DNA from: an uncultured Clostridia bacterium
GTDB lineage: Bacteria; Bacillota; Clostridia; TANB77; CAG-508
NCBI GenBank assembly: GCA_934178555.1
Contig: CAKPQL010000004.1
Location: 1 to 64,000, forward strand
DNA: 64,000 nt
Direction of reading: 5' to 3'
Part shown: positions 46,272-54,977 of the stretch, one piece after another
Layout of the letters: each line of letters opens with the position of its first letter
Numbering within the stretch: the stretch's first letter is position 1
Translations under genes and position numbers: made by a program
The notes under the pieces: generated by a model
Databases searched by the model: none
What the model was told of the DNA's origin: nothing
The model's input: only the letters and a program-made list of their open reading frames with translations

Positions 46272-47108
46272 CTATTTCAAATCTTCTATCTCTTCTTTTG
46301 TTAATCCTGTTGCTGACATTATTATTTCAATATTTACATTTTCTTTTAATAATTTTTTTGCTATTTTTTTCTTCTCATATTCTTTTCCTTTTGATTCTGC
46401 ACAACTTAGAGCGCTTATTCTATCCATCTCCCACTTTTCTCTTAACTCTTGCATTCTTCTCACTTCCGCATCTCCTGTTAAGTAATTTATTTCTACTCTT
46501 GCCTTTTCTAATACTTTATTCTTTTTTTCTGCCATTTTTATTAACCCCCTATCTGTATCATCTATAAATGCTAACCACTGATTTAATTTGTTATTCATAT
46601 CTGGATGTTGTTTTCTAAATTTGGGTAACTCCACAAAATAATATTTTATATCATTTAGCAATTCGTGTTCTCTATGCTTATCTAATACTGTTACACTTTC
46701 TGATACATATTCATCAAATTCAAACAATTCATAATCTAGTATATTTATCATTATTACTTTTTTTATATCCTCATAATTAGTTCCTCTCTCTATATTACGT
46801 GCCATTACTTTTGCACTATATGCTGTTGTTCTTTCTTCTATGTTAAATTCATTTCGTATTTGGAGTTCTATATTTACTATTATTCCACTATTTAGTTCTG
46901 CTTGTAAATCTAGCCTTCCACCTTTTTCTTCAACAGATAACTGTTCTAAATTTACTTCTTCTCTTATTGTTATTTTTTCAATTTCTATTTTTAATAGTGC
47001 ATTTAAAAAATCTATTAAAAATATTTCATTTCCTTTTCTCGAGAAAAATGTTTTGAATATTATGTCATTCTTTAAATTGTATCTTTTTTCTGTTTTGTTA
47101 GTTTCCAT
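46272..47108 (-). CDS. Rpn-family PD-(D/E)XK nuclease-like protein
   Basis: 278 residues. The catalytic-fold region has NDIIFKTFFSRKGNEIFLID, GGRLDLQAELNSGIIVNIEL and NIERGTNYEDIKKVIMINI, typical of PDDEXK_2/Rpn proteins (recombination-promoting nuclease/putative transposase). The C-terminus is a helical Lys/Glu-rich tail ending SATGLTKEEIEDLK. The family is often linked to selfish or defence-like islands, but no partner is visible here. GGAGG precedes ATG. After it, 46162-46271 holds an open frame without a start. Confidence 0.87.
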   Translation of the reverse strand: METNKTEKRYNLKNDIIFKTFFSRKGNEIFLIDFLNALLKIEIEKITIREEVNLEQLSVEEKGGRLDLQAELNSGIIVNIELQIRNEFNIEERTTAYSAKVMARNIERGTNYEDIKKVIMINILDYELFEFDEYVSESVTVLDKHREHELLNDIKYYFVELPKFRKQHPDMNNKLNQWLAFIDDTDRGLIKMAEKKNKVLEKARVEINYLTGDAEVRRMQELREKWEMDRISALSCAESKGKEYEKKKIAKKLLKENVNIEIIMSATGLTKEEIEDLK

Positions 47109-47353
47109 ATTGATACCTCCATCTTAACATTTTTTTGTCTTTTTATCAATACTTGTTTTTGAATTTCTTTGGCAGAATTGCCTGATTTAAAATTTTAGAT
47201 TAAAAATATTTGATTAAAAAGAAAAAAGAGCAGAATAAAAAAATTTCTGCCCCTTATAAAATTTTATACTATACAACTTTTACCTTGTCAACAAATTTTC
47301 ATCGACAAAATTCGTGTTATTAAAATTAATATAAACTATAACACTTCACAATA

Positions 47354-49015
47354 TTAAAATATTCCTACTATATTTCCGTTTTCATCTACATCTATTTTTT
47401 CAGATGCTGGAACTTTTGGTAATCCTGGCATTGTAAATATATTACCTGTTAATACTACTACAAATCCAGCTCCAGATTTTAATATAACATTTTTTACATG
47501 TATCTTAAATGGCTCTCTACACTCTAAATTTTTTGGATCATCTGAGAATGAATATTGTGTTTTTGCTATACATACTGGCAAATTACTATACCCTAATTCT
47601 TCTATTTTCTTTATTTGTTCTAAAGCATCTTCTGTATATTCTACTCCTTCTGCCCTATATAGTGAAGTTGCTATTTTCTCTATTTTTTCTTGTATAGTGT
47701 CATCTAAATCATATATGTATTTAAAGTTGCTTGGTGTATTACATAACTCAATTACTTTTTCTGCTAAGTCTTTTGCACCATCTCCGCCTTTTCCCCATGC
47801 TTCTACTAAACTTAAATTTATTCCTTGTTCTTTTAATTTGTTTTGTAACAATTCTATTTCTTTTTCTGTATCATGATTAAATTTATTTATAGCAACAATT
47901 ACATTTAATCCAAATTTATTTTTTATATTATCTATGTGTTTTAATAAGTTATGTATTCCTCTTTCTAAATATTCTAAACCTTCGTTAGTTATATCTGATA
48001 TGTCCATTCCTCCGTGATATTTTAATGCCTTTATTGTTGCAACGCAAACTACAGCATCCGGCTTTTTTGGTAAATTTCTAGATTTGATATCTAAAAATTT
48101 TTCAGCTCCTAAATCTGCACCAAATCCAGATTCTGTAATTGTATATTCAGATAATTTCATTGCAATTTTTGTTGCAATAACACTATTACATCCATGTGCA
48201 ATGTTTGCAAATGGTCCACCATGTACTATTGCTGGTGTTCCTTCTAAAGTTTGTACAACATTTGGATTAAATGCATCTTTTAATAATGCTGTCATTGCTC
48301 CTTCTGCTTTCAAATCTTTTGCTCTTATTGGCTCATCATCTTGGTTATATCCTACTATTATATTTCCAATTCTTGTTCTTAAATCATTTAAATCTGTAGC
48401 TAAACAGAATATTGCCATTATTTCTGATGCAACTGTTATATCAAATCCATCTTCTCTAGGAACTAAATTTTTCTCACCAGATAAACCTATTTGTATTTTT
48501 CTTAATGCTCTATCATTTAAGTCTACACATCTTTTCCATACAATTTTTTTAAAGCCTAATTCGTTTCCAAAGAATATATGATTATCTATCAATGCAGATA
48601 ATAAATTATTTGCTGATGTTATTGCATGTATATCTCCTGTAAAATGTAAATTAATTTCTTCCATTGGAGCAATCTGTGCATATCCTCCACCTGTAGCTCC
48701 TCCTTTTATTCCGAATACTGGCCCTAATGATGGCTCTCTTAATGCTATTATAGATTTTTTTCCAATATTAGATAATCCATCTGCTAATCCTATTGATATT
48801 GTTGTTTTCCCTTCTCCTAATGGTGTTGGATTTATTGATGTAACTAATATCAACTTCCCATTTTCTTTATTTTCTAAATCTTTTAAAATCTTATTTGAAA
48901 TTTTTGCCTTATATTTCCCATATTGTTCAACATATTCTTCACTTATACCCATTTTATTTGTTATTTCTGTAATGTTTTTTAATTTAACACTTCTTGCTAT
49001 TTCTATATCTTCCAT
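47354..49015 (-). CDS. fhs: Formate--tetrahydrofolate ligase
   Basis: 553 residues, normal for Fhs. ATP-dependent activation of formate to 10-formyl-THF, feeding purine synthesis, fMet-tRNA and, where present, acetogenesis. Motifs: VTSINPTPLGEGKTTISIGL (P-loop), REPSLGPVFGIKGGATGGGY, FTGDIHAITSANNLL, and GFGADLGAEKF. It is the last gene of the run from asp23 (gap of 27 after the PAP2 gene). Five CGG trinucleotides are all out of phase. Confidence 0.97.
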   Translation of the reverse strand: MEDIEIARSVKLKNITEITNKMGISEEYVEQYGKYKAKISNKILKDLENKENGKLILVTSINPTPLGEGKTTISIGLADGLSNIGKKSIIALREPSLGPVFGIKGGATGGGYAQIAPMEEINLHFTGDIHAITSANNLLSALIDNHIFFGNELGFKKIVWKRCVDLNDRALRKIQIGLSGEKNLVPREDGFDITVASEIMAIFCLATDLNDLRTRIGNIIVGYNQDDEPIRAKDLKAEGAMTALLKDAFNPNVVQTLEGTPAIVHGGPFANIAHGCNSVIATKIAMKLSEYTITESGFGADLGAEKFLDIKSRNLPKKPDAVVCVATIKALKYHGGMDISDITNEGLEYLERGIHNLLKHIDNIKNKFGLNVIVAINKFNHDTEKEIELLQNKLKEQGINLSLVEAWGKGGDGAKDLAEKVIELCNTPSNFKYIYDLDDTIQEKIEKIATSLYRAEGVEYTEDALEQIKKIEELGYSNLPVCIAKTQYSFSDDPKNLECREPFKIHVKNVILKSGAGFVVVLTGNIFTMPGLPKVPASEKIDVDENGNIVGIF

Positions 49016-49042
49016 ATTTTATCTCCTTTTTTTATATTTCTG

Positions 49043-49483
49043 CTATAATATTGCCCCTCCTATAATCCCAATTAATGCTCCTACAAATACTTGCGTTGGT
49101 GTATGACCTAATACTTCTACTAATTTTTCTTGCACTTGAACTCCTGTTAATCCTGGTGTTGATATAATTTTATTTAATATCTTAGCTTGTTTTCCTGCTG
49201 CACGTCTTACTCCACATGCATCATACATTACCACAAACGCAAAAATTAATGTTATAGCGAATATCGAACTTGAAAATCCGTGCTCCTTGCCAACTAAAAC
49301 AGCTAAAGAACAAACAACTGCCGAATGTGAACTAGGCATTCCACCAGCTCCTAAAATTCTCTTAAAATCAAATTTATGCTCTTTTATTAAATCCCACATA
49401 ACTTTAAATAATTGTATAAAAAACCATAACAAAACTGGTATATATATGTATTTATTTGTAATTATCTCACCAAACACCTGCAT
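49043..49483 (-). CDS. Divergent PAP2-family membrane protein (YuiD-like)
   Basis: 146 residues with about four hydrophobic segments. KRILGAGGMPSSHSAVVCSL with its SSHS and VMYDACGVRRAAGKQAK match the divergent PAP2 (DUF212) family; these probably act on phospho-lipid or polyprenyl-phosphate headgroups. Substrate unknown. AAAGGA precedes ATG. Located 17 bases after xseB. Confidence 0.9.
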   Translation of the reverse strand: MQVFGEIITNKYIYIPVLLWFFIQLFKVMWDLIKEHKFDFKRILGAGGMPSSHSAVVCSLAVLVGKEHGFSSSIFAITLIFAFVVMYDACGVRRAAGKQAKILNKIISTPGLTGVQVQEKLVEVLGHTPTQVFVGALIGIIGGAIL

Positions 49484-49500
49484 AAAACGTTTTTTCCTTT

Positions 49501-49731
49501 CTATTCTGTAGTATTAAAACTTTCCTCTTTTACATCTTCACCATCTTTAATTAATATTGTTATTTTCTTTTCTGCTTCTTCTAATATTTTAGTACATTTT
49601 TTTGATAAGGCCATTCCTTCTTCGAATTTCTTTACAGATTCGTCTAAGTTCAAATCTCCCTTTTCTAGTTCTTGCACTATTTGTTCCAAATTTTTTATTG
49701 CTACTTCAAAATTCAAATTTTCCTCTTCCAT
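49501..49731 (-). CDS. xseB: Exodeoxyribonuclease VII small subunit
   Basis: 76 residues, all-helical: FEVAIKNLEQIVQELEKGDL and DLNLDESVKKFEEGMALSKK are the family signature. XseB forms the exonuclease VII complex with XseA for single-strand DNA degradation in both directions. It is separated from xseA by one small lipoprotein-like gene. GGGGGT precedes ATG. Confidence 0.95.
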   Translation of the reverse strand: MEEENLNFEVAIKNLEQIVQELEKGDLNLDESVKKFEEGMALSKKCTKILEEAEKKITILIKDGEDVKEESFNTTE

Positions 49732-49794
49732 ATCTTACCCCCATTATTTTTCTGCACGTTTTACCATGCTAATAAACATTTGTAACTGATTTTA

Positions 49795-50244
49795 TTAATA
49801 TGTTATTTCACATGTTCCTGTCACTATATCTATTTCGTACCATACTAATGCTTCTGTTGTTGCCTCATCCCTTACTGCTATTAAATATTTACCATCTGAA
49901 GTTATATTTCCAAAGCTATAATATACTTGCTTTTCCACTCCTAGTTTTTCCCATGTTGATTTAGCAATACTTTTTGCATATTCTTTTTTTTGCTCTACAT
50001 TCATTTTTGAACTATCTTTATTGGGAGTTGGTGTTGTTGGTGCTTCACTTGGCTCTGGACTTCCTAGTACTGGTGTTTCTGTAGCAGTAACTTCATCTGT
50101 TGGTTTTGTAATTTGAGTAGTATTATTTACAGGTTCCTCAGTAGGTTGTTTGGAATCCGCTTTACTTAAATTCACTCCTGTAAATATAGCTAAGCCTATT
50201 ATTAAAATTATAGCTAATACTGTTATTATTACTTTTTTGTTCAT
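49795..50244 (-). CDS. Membrane-anchored protein with Thr/Pro linker, unknown
   Basis: 149 residues. N-terminal helix KKVIITVLAIILIIGLAIF anchors it; then a Thr/Glu/Pro-rich spacer (about 30-80) and a C-terminal domain (about 85-149) with AKSIAKSTWEKLGVEKQVYY and DGKYLIAVRDEATTEALVWY, which is PepSY-like in style. It is inserted between xseA and xseB. No lipobox. Function unknown. Confidence 0.65.
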   Translation of the reverse strand: MNKKVIITVLAIILIIGLAIFTGVNLSKADSKQPTEEPVNNTTQITKPTDEVTATETPVLGSPEPSEAPTTPTPNKDSSKMNVEQKKEYAKSIAKSTWEKLGVEKQVYYSFGNITSDGKYLIAVRDEATTEALVWYEIDIVTGTCEITY

Positions 50245-50257
50245 CTTTAACCTCCTC

Positions 50258-51445
50258 TTAAACTATTGTTGCCATTTTTTCTCCATCTGTAAAACGTAAT
50301 TTTATTTTGTCATCCTTCTCTACATCATTAACACTTTTTACTATTTTACCATTATATTCTGCTAAACAATACCCTCTTGTTAAAGTTTTTAAAGGACTTA
50401 AAGTATCTAATTTAGATATAGTCTCTATTGATAATGCTCTTGCATCTTTTATTTTATTTATCATATTATTTTCTAATGCTTTTATCTTTATATCTATATT
50501 TATATATTGCTCATTTATCTTTTGATATGGTTCTTTAAAGACTCTTGATGCTTTACATTTTTCATATCTTAACTTCATATACTCTATTTTCTTTTTTAAT
50601 GCAACTTTATATCTTCTATTATATGTATTAAGCCTTACTTTTAATTCTTCAACATCCGCTTGAGCAAGTTCTGCAGCTGCTGATGGTGTTGGAGCTCTTA
50701 AATCAGCAACAAAATCTGCTATTGTAAAATCTGTCTCATGACCTACTGCTGATATTATTGGTATTTCAGAATTATATATTGCATTTGCAACAACCTCTTC
50801 ATTAAATGGCCATAAATCCTCTAGTGAACCCCCACCTCTCGCTATTATTAGCACATCAGCCAATTGTTTTTTATTCATATAATCAATCGCATCTGCAATT
50901 TTTTCTGCTGCACCTTCTCCTTGCACTGGAACTGGTAACAATCGTATGTGAACATTTGGATTTCTCCTCGTTGAAACATTTATTATATCTCTAATTACTG
51001 AACCTGTTTTTGAAGTAAGTACACCTATCGTTTTTGGCATATATGGTATTCTTTGTTTATGAGCTTTATCAAAATATCCCTGCTTTTCTAATCTTGCTTT
51101 TAATTCTTCATAAGCCTTATGCAAACTTCCTACGCCATCTTCTTGCATAGCTTTACAATATATTTGATATACCCCATCACGTTCAAAAACAGCTACCGTT
51201 CCAAATACTTGCACTTTTAAACCATCTTTGGGAACAAAATTTAAAGTAGCAGTTGATGTTTTAAACATTATACACTTTATTAATGAATTTTCATCTTTTA
51301 ATGTAAAATACATATGCCCTGTATAATGGTGTTTAAAGTTTGATATTTCTCCTTTTACTAGAACACTATTTAAATATTCATCGCTTGCTACTTTTTCTTT
51401 TATATATTTATTTAATTCTGTTACAGATATTGCTTCTGGTTTCAT
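50258..51445 (-). CDS. xseA: Exodeoxyribonuclease VII large subunit
   Basis: 395 residues. The N-terminal OB fold (about 1-105) has VTELNKYIKEKVASDEYLNS and LVKGEISNFKHHYTGHMYFT. The catalytic region has GVLTSKTGSVIRDIINVSTR, RGGGSLEDLWPFNEE and SAVGHETDFTIADFVADLRA. It works with XseB. It starts 14 bases after nusB. AAAGGAG precedes ATG. Confidence 0.97.
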   Translation of the reverse strand: MKPEAISVTELNKYIKEKVASDEYLNSVLVKGEISNFKHHYTGHMYFTLKDENSLIKCIMFKTSTATLNFVPKDGLKVQVFGTVAVFERDGVYQIYCKAMQEDGVGSLHKAYEELKARLEKQGYFDKAHKQRIPYMPKTIGVLTSKTGSVIRDIINVSTRRNPNVHIRLLPVPVQGEGAAEKIADAIDYMNKKQLADVLIIARGGGSLEDLWPFNEEVVANAIYNSEIPIISAVGHETDFTIADFVADLRAPTPSAAAELAQADVEELKVRLNTYNRRYKVALKKKIEYMKLRYEKCKASRVFKEPYQKINEQYINIDIKIKALENNMINKIKDARALSIETISKLDTLSPLKTLTRGYCLAEYNGKIVKSVNDVEKDDKIKLRFTDGEKMATIV

Positions 51446-51459
51446 GTATTCTCCTTTGT

Positions 51460-51864
51460 TTATTCCATGTTTTTTACTACACTAGCTAAAATTCCATTTA
51501 TAAATGAATGTGATGTATCTTCACCATATTTCTTTGCAAGTTCTACAACTTCATTTATTACAACTTTATATGGCAATTGCTTATATTTTATTTCATATAT
51601 AGCAAGTTTAAGTAAAGCTAGATTTATTTTTGATATTCTTTCTATTTTCCAATCAACTTTTAAATTGCTTGAAATTATTGATGATATTTCTTCTTGTTTT
51701 TCTTGTACTCCCTCTACTATATCTTTTATGTACTCTCTAGCAGTATTATCTATTACCTCGTTATTTTCAAAAAACAATTCTATTTGTTCTTCATTTAGTT
51801 CTTTCTGTACTTCTATTTGATATAAGAATTCAAATGCTAATTCTCTAGCCTCAGATCTGTTCAT
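51460..51864 (-). CDS. nusB: Transcription antitermination factor NusB
   Basis: 134 residues of all-helical fold: [59 protein letters not shown], and [15 protein letters not shown]. It supports rRNA antitermination with NusE/S10. ATG 51864 has GGAGG upstream; an earlier in-frame ATG overlaps that site. It follows DUF2273 by 14 bases. Confidence 0.96.
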   Translation of the reverse strand: MNRSEARELAFEFLYQIEVQKELNEEQIELFFENNEVIDNTAREYIKDIVEGVQEKQEEISSIISSNLKVDWKIERISKINLALLKLAIYEIKYKQLPYKVVINEVVELAKKYGEDTSHSFINGILASVVKNME

Positions 51865-51878
51865 ATATTCCTCCATTA

Positions 51879-52082
51879 TTACATTCTATCTATAAATCTT
51901 TTTAAATTCTCTTTTACTTCTTGTTTATTTCTTTGTATATAATTACCAAGAAACATTCCTATTAATATTATAATAATTCCCATTATTATTCTATCTAGCT
52001 CAAATATTATAAGTATTAAAGCTATTATAATTCCTATTATTGCCCCTCTATATTGACTAAAAAAATTTTTAAAATCTCCCAT
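51879..52082 (-). CDS. DUF2273 small membrane protein
   Basis: 67 residues with two transmembrane segments ([39 protein letters not shown]) and a basic tail. The family is found in the Asp23/AmaP operon. Role unknown, presumably membrane association of Asp23. AAGGGG precedes ATG. Confidence 0.9.
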   Translation of the reverse strand: MGDFKNFFSQYRGAIIGIIIALILIIFELDRIIMGIIIILIGMFLGNYIQRNKQEVKENLKRFIDRM

Positions 52083-52123
52083 TACTAAGCAACCCCTTTA
52101 TTTTTATTTTATTTACTTAACTA

Positions 52124-52702
52124 TTATTTTACCTCTTTTGCAGTTGCTACCGGTATTTCCTTTTTTTCTTCAGCAATATTCTTTATTTTAATATTAACCT
52201 CTTTTACTTCTAATCCTAAAGAATCCTTAATTGTTGATTTTATTTTTTCTTGCAAATTAGATGATAAATCTTTAATTATAGCATCTGGTTTAACAAATAA
52301 ATTTATAAATATTATAAGATTATTATCTTTATCTAATATTACTCTACTTATCACATTTTCTACACTATCAAAATCTTTTACAACATTTGTTGCCAAATTT
52401 TCTAAAGTATCTCTTGAAACTAGCAATTTTCCATTATCATTTTCTAATAAAATACCTTCTCTTGATTGATCTGATTCTTTTGAATATGAATCAAAAAACA
52501 TACTCTTTAAAGCAAGTAATAATAATACTACAGATATACCTATTGTTACATTTGTTGCAACTTCATTAGATTTCAAATATTCTAATGCACTCTTAACTAA
52601 TTCTACATCAAACCATCCAAACATTAATAAACATAGTAATACTGCTAGTACAAATATTATTATTGAAAAAATTGCTAATGATAATCTATCTAAAAATTTC
52701 AT
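52124..52702 (-). CDS. amaP: Alkaline-shock membrane anchor protein AmaP
   Basis: 192 residues. Two N-terminal transmembrane segments (FSIIIFVLAVLLCLLMFGWF; VTIGISVVLLLLALKSMF) and a C-terminal Asp23-like domain match AmaP. In Staphylococcus AmaP tethers Asp23 to the membrane. It lies between asp23 and DUF2273. AGGAATGAG precedes ATG. Confidence 0.9.
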   Translation of the reverse strand: MKFLDRLSLAIFSIIIFVLAVLLCLLMFGWFDVELVKSALEYLKSNEVATNVTIGISVVLLLLALKSMFFDSYSKESDQSREGILLENDNGKLLVSRDTLENLATNVVKDFDSVENVISRVILDKDNNLIIFINLFVKPDAIIKDLSSNLQEKIKSTIKDSLGLEVKEVNIKIKNIAEEKKEIPVATAKEVK

Positions 52703-52783
52703 ATTTTATCTCATTCCTTCCTAAACAAATAAGCAATGTGCTTATAGCCTCATAGAACAACCAATTCATCATTCCTACAGGCT

Positions 52784-53212
52784 TTATTCTTCTGCTGTAT
52801 CTGTTTTTTCTGTTGCTGTAGTAGTTGTACTTACTCCTTGCACATGTACATTAACTGCAATAACTTTTAATCCTGTCATTGATTCAACAGCTTTTTTTAC
52901 TCTATTTTGTATTGCAAAAGCTACATCTGGTATTCTTGTACCATATTCTACAATAATATTAACATCAACTTTTGTTTCTTTTTCTCCAACTTCTACTTTA
53001 ATTCCTTTTGCTAAATTCTTTTTCCCGCTAAATACTTCTGAAATTCCCCCAGCAAATCCTCCAGCCATTCCAGCAACTCCTGGTACTTCTGATACTGCAA
53101 CACCTGCTATTACTGCTACAACATCATCTGCTATTTTTATCTCATCTAAAGAATTTTGATTTTCTCCTTCTATTACCTCTAATGTTGTTTCTTTTACTTC
53201 CTCATTTTCCAT
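52784..53212 (-). CDS. Asp23/Gls24 envelope-stress protein
   Basis: 142 residues. EIKIADDVVAVIAGVAVSEV, GVAGMAGGFAGGISEVFSGK, and EVGEKETKVDVNIIVEYGT with AIQNRVKKAVESMTGLKV are the DUF322/Asp23 core. It is a general envelope-stress component. It begins the nine-gene run to fhs. GGGAGG precedes ATG. The 53213-53384 spacer upstream shows nothing I recognise beyond an A+T-rich promoter region. Confidence 0.94.
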   Translation of the reverse strand: MENEEVKETTLEVIEGENQNSLDEIKIADDVVAVIAGVAVSEVPGVAGMAGGFAGGISEVFSGKKNLAKGIKVEVGEKETKVDVNIIVEYGTRIPDVAFAIQNRVKKAVESMTGLKVIAVNVHVQGVSTTTTATEKTDTAEE

Positions 53213-53384
53213 TTTTATTACCTCCCATTTACTATTAAAATTAATATCTAATTATAATTGTAGTTAACCATTTATTATCTACAACAAATCATTTATTAAA
53301 TATTGTTACAAATCATATTCTGTTTTATAAGTATATCAATTTATGCATTTTTTTACAACTATTTTTTTAAATATTCCTAATAAT

Positions 53385-54374
53385 TTATTCAAATATATCT
53401 GCCGTTTCTATTTTATTTCCTCTTAAGAAATCAGGAGTACTCATTCTTTTTGCATTTTCTCCTTGTATCTCATTTACCTTTATTATTCCATCCTTTGCCT
53501 TTATATATATTGCTTCTTTAGAATCAACATATACAACTGCACCAGATGTTACTTCATATTCTAATCTTTGTTTATACGCTTTAAAATCACTATATTTATT
53601 TATGAACTCTTCAATACTAATGCATTCTACATTCCAAAACTTTATCTTTTTACCATTTAATAATGCATACGCACCCATTATAGGATTTAGTCCTCTTACT
53701 AGATTTTTTATTTGCACTGCTGTTTCGTTTTCCCAATCAATTTTTGAATTTGATTTTTCTAACATTGGTGCAATTGTAAAATCATTGCCTTGCTTTATTC
53801 TTGGTGCAGTTTTGTTTTCTACTAACTCCAATGTTTTTTCTAATAATTTTGCTCCCTTTTGTGATAAAATGTCCCATATTTCCCCAGTCGTTTGAGTTTC
53901 GCTTATTTCAATTTCTTCTTGTAAAATTATATCTCCTGAATCTAATTCTTCATCCATATACATTGTTGTTACTCCAGTTTTTGTATCACCATTTAATACC
54001 GCCCATTGTATTGGAGCAGGGCCTCTATACTTAGGAAGCATTGATGGATGAACATTTATGCAACCTAACTTTGGTATTTCTAAAAGTTCTTTTGGTAAAA
54101 TCTTGCCATAAGCAACAACACATATAACATCCGGATTCATTTCTTTTACTTCCTGTATAAATTCTTCATTACCTCTAACTTTTTCTGGCTGATATAATTT
54201 AAAATTATTTTCTATTGCATATTCTTTTACAGGACTTGGTAACAATTTCATTCCTCTGCCCTTAGGCTTATCTGGTGCCGTTACTACTGCTAATATATTA
54301 TGTTTTGCTTGATGTAAAACTTTTAAAGAATCTCTTGCAAAATCTGGTGTTCCCATAAATACTATATTTAGCAT
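53385..54374 (-). CDS. fmt: Methionyl-tRNA formyltransferase
   Basis: 329 residues, slightly above the usual 310-320. VFMGTPDFARDSLKVL, GCINVHPSMLPKYRGPAPIQ (catalytic Asn-x-His-Pro-Ser and Pro-Leu/Ile-Gln region), GVTTMYMDEELDSGDI. It formylates Met-tRNA(fMet) with 10-formyl-THF, the product of Fhs in this window. def lies 26 bases upstream. AGGAGG precedes ATG. Confidence 0.97.
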   Translation of the reverse strand: MLNIVFMGTPDFARDSLKVLHQAKHNILAVVTAPDKPKGRGMKLLPSPVKEYAIENNFKLYQPEKVRGNEEFIQEVKEMNPDVICVVAYGKILPKELLEIPKLGCINVHPSMLPKYRGPAPIQWAVLNGDTKTGVTTMYMDEELDSGDIILQEEIEISETQTTGEIWDILSQKGAKLLEKTLELVENKTAPRIKQGNDFTIAPMLEKSNSKIDWENETAVQIKNLVRGLNPIMGAYALLNGKKIKFWNVECISIEEFINKYSDFKAYKQRLEYEVTSGAVVYVDSKEAIYIKAKDGIIKVNEIQGENAKRMSTPDFLRGNKIETADIFE

Positions 54375-54400
54375 ATATACCTCCTTTTTAGCTAATTCAT

Positions 54401-54892
54401 TTATTTTTTTGTTTCTTTTTCTGGATTATATATTTCTAATGTTCCAGGTATTATCTTGTCTATAAATAATTCTCCATTTAAATGATCTACTTCATGTGAA
54501 ATTGCTTGTGCAAACAATCCCTCAGCCTCTATTTTTATCTTCTTTCCCTCTTTATCTAAAGCTTCAACAACAACTTTTTTAGGTCTTACCACTTTTGCAA
54601 ATTTATTAGGGAAACTTAAGCATCCTTCATCAACTGTTTGCTTTCCTTCTTCTTTTATTATTTTAGGATTTATTAAAGTTACTGGTCCATTTCCTTCTTC
54701 GTATAAATCTATTACAGCAATTCTTTTTAATATTCCAACTTGAGGAGCAGCTAATCCTACTCCATTATATTTATGCATTGTTTCTATCATATCTTCCACT
54801 AATTCTTTTATTTTATCATCTATTTTTTCTACTTCTTTTGATTTTTTTCTTAATATTTCATCTCCATCTTGTCTTATTGTACGTATAGCCAT
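54401..54892 (-). CDS. def: Peptide deformylase
   Basis: 163 residues. Motif 1 YNGVGLAAPQVGILKR, motif 2 EGCLSFPNK and motif 3 AISHEVDHLNGELFID, the HEVDH metal site. It removes the N-formyl group from nascent chains. It lies between priA and fmt in the common Firmicutes order. AAGGAGG precedes ATG. Confidence 0.97.
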   Translation of the reverse strand: MAIRTIRQDGDEILRKKSKEVEKIDDKIKELVEDMIETMHKYNGVGLAAPQVGILKRIAVIDLYEEGNGPVTLINPKIIKEEGKQTVDEGCLSFPNKFAKVVRPKKVVVEALDKEGKKIKIEAEGLFAQAISHEVDHLNGELFIDKIIPGTLEIYNPEKETKK

Positions 54893-54977
54893 TTTTATCT
54901 CCTCCTTTTACATTATGTGAATTGTTATAAAATATTCCGTTAACCATTATATCTCAAAAATCTAATTATTGCAAGGT

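Noticed and set aside
46162..46300. Open frame overlapping the end of the Rpn gene, ending GYPILAWQAQ
   Set aside because: It looks protein-like for about 35 codons but has no start codon or ribosome site. It may be a remnant; too weak to call.
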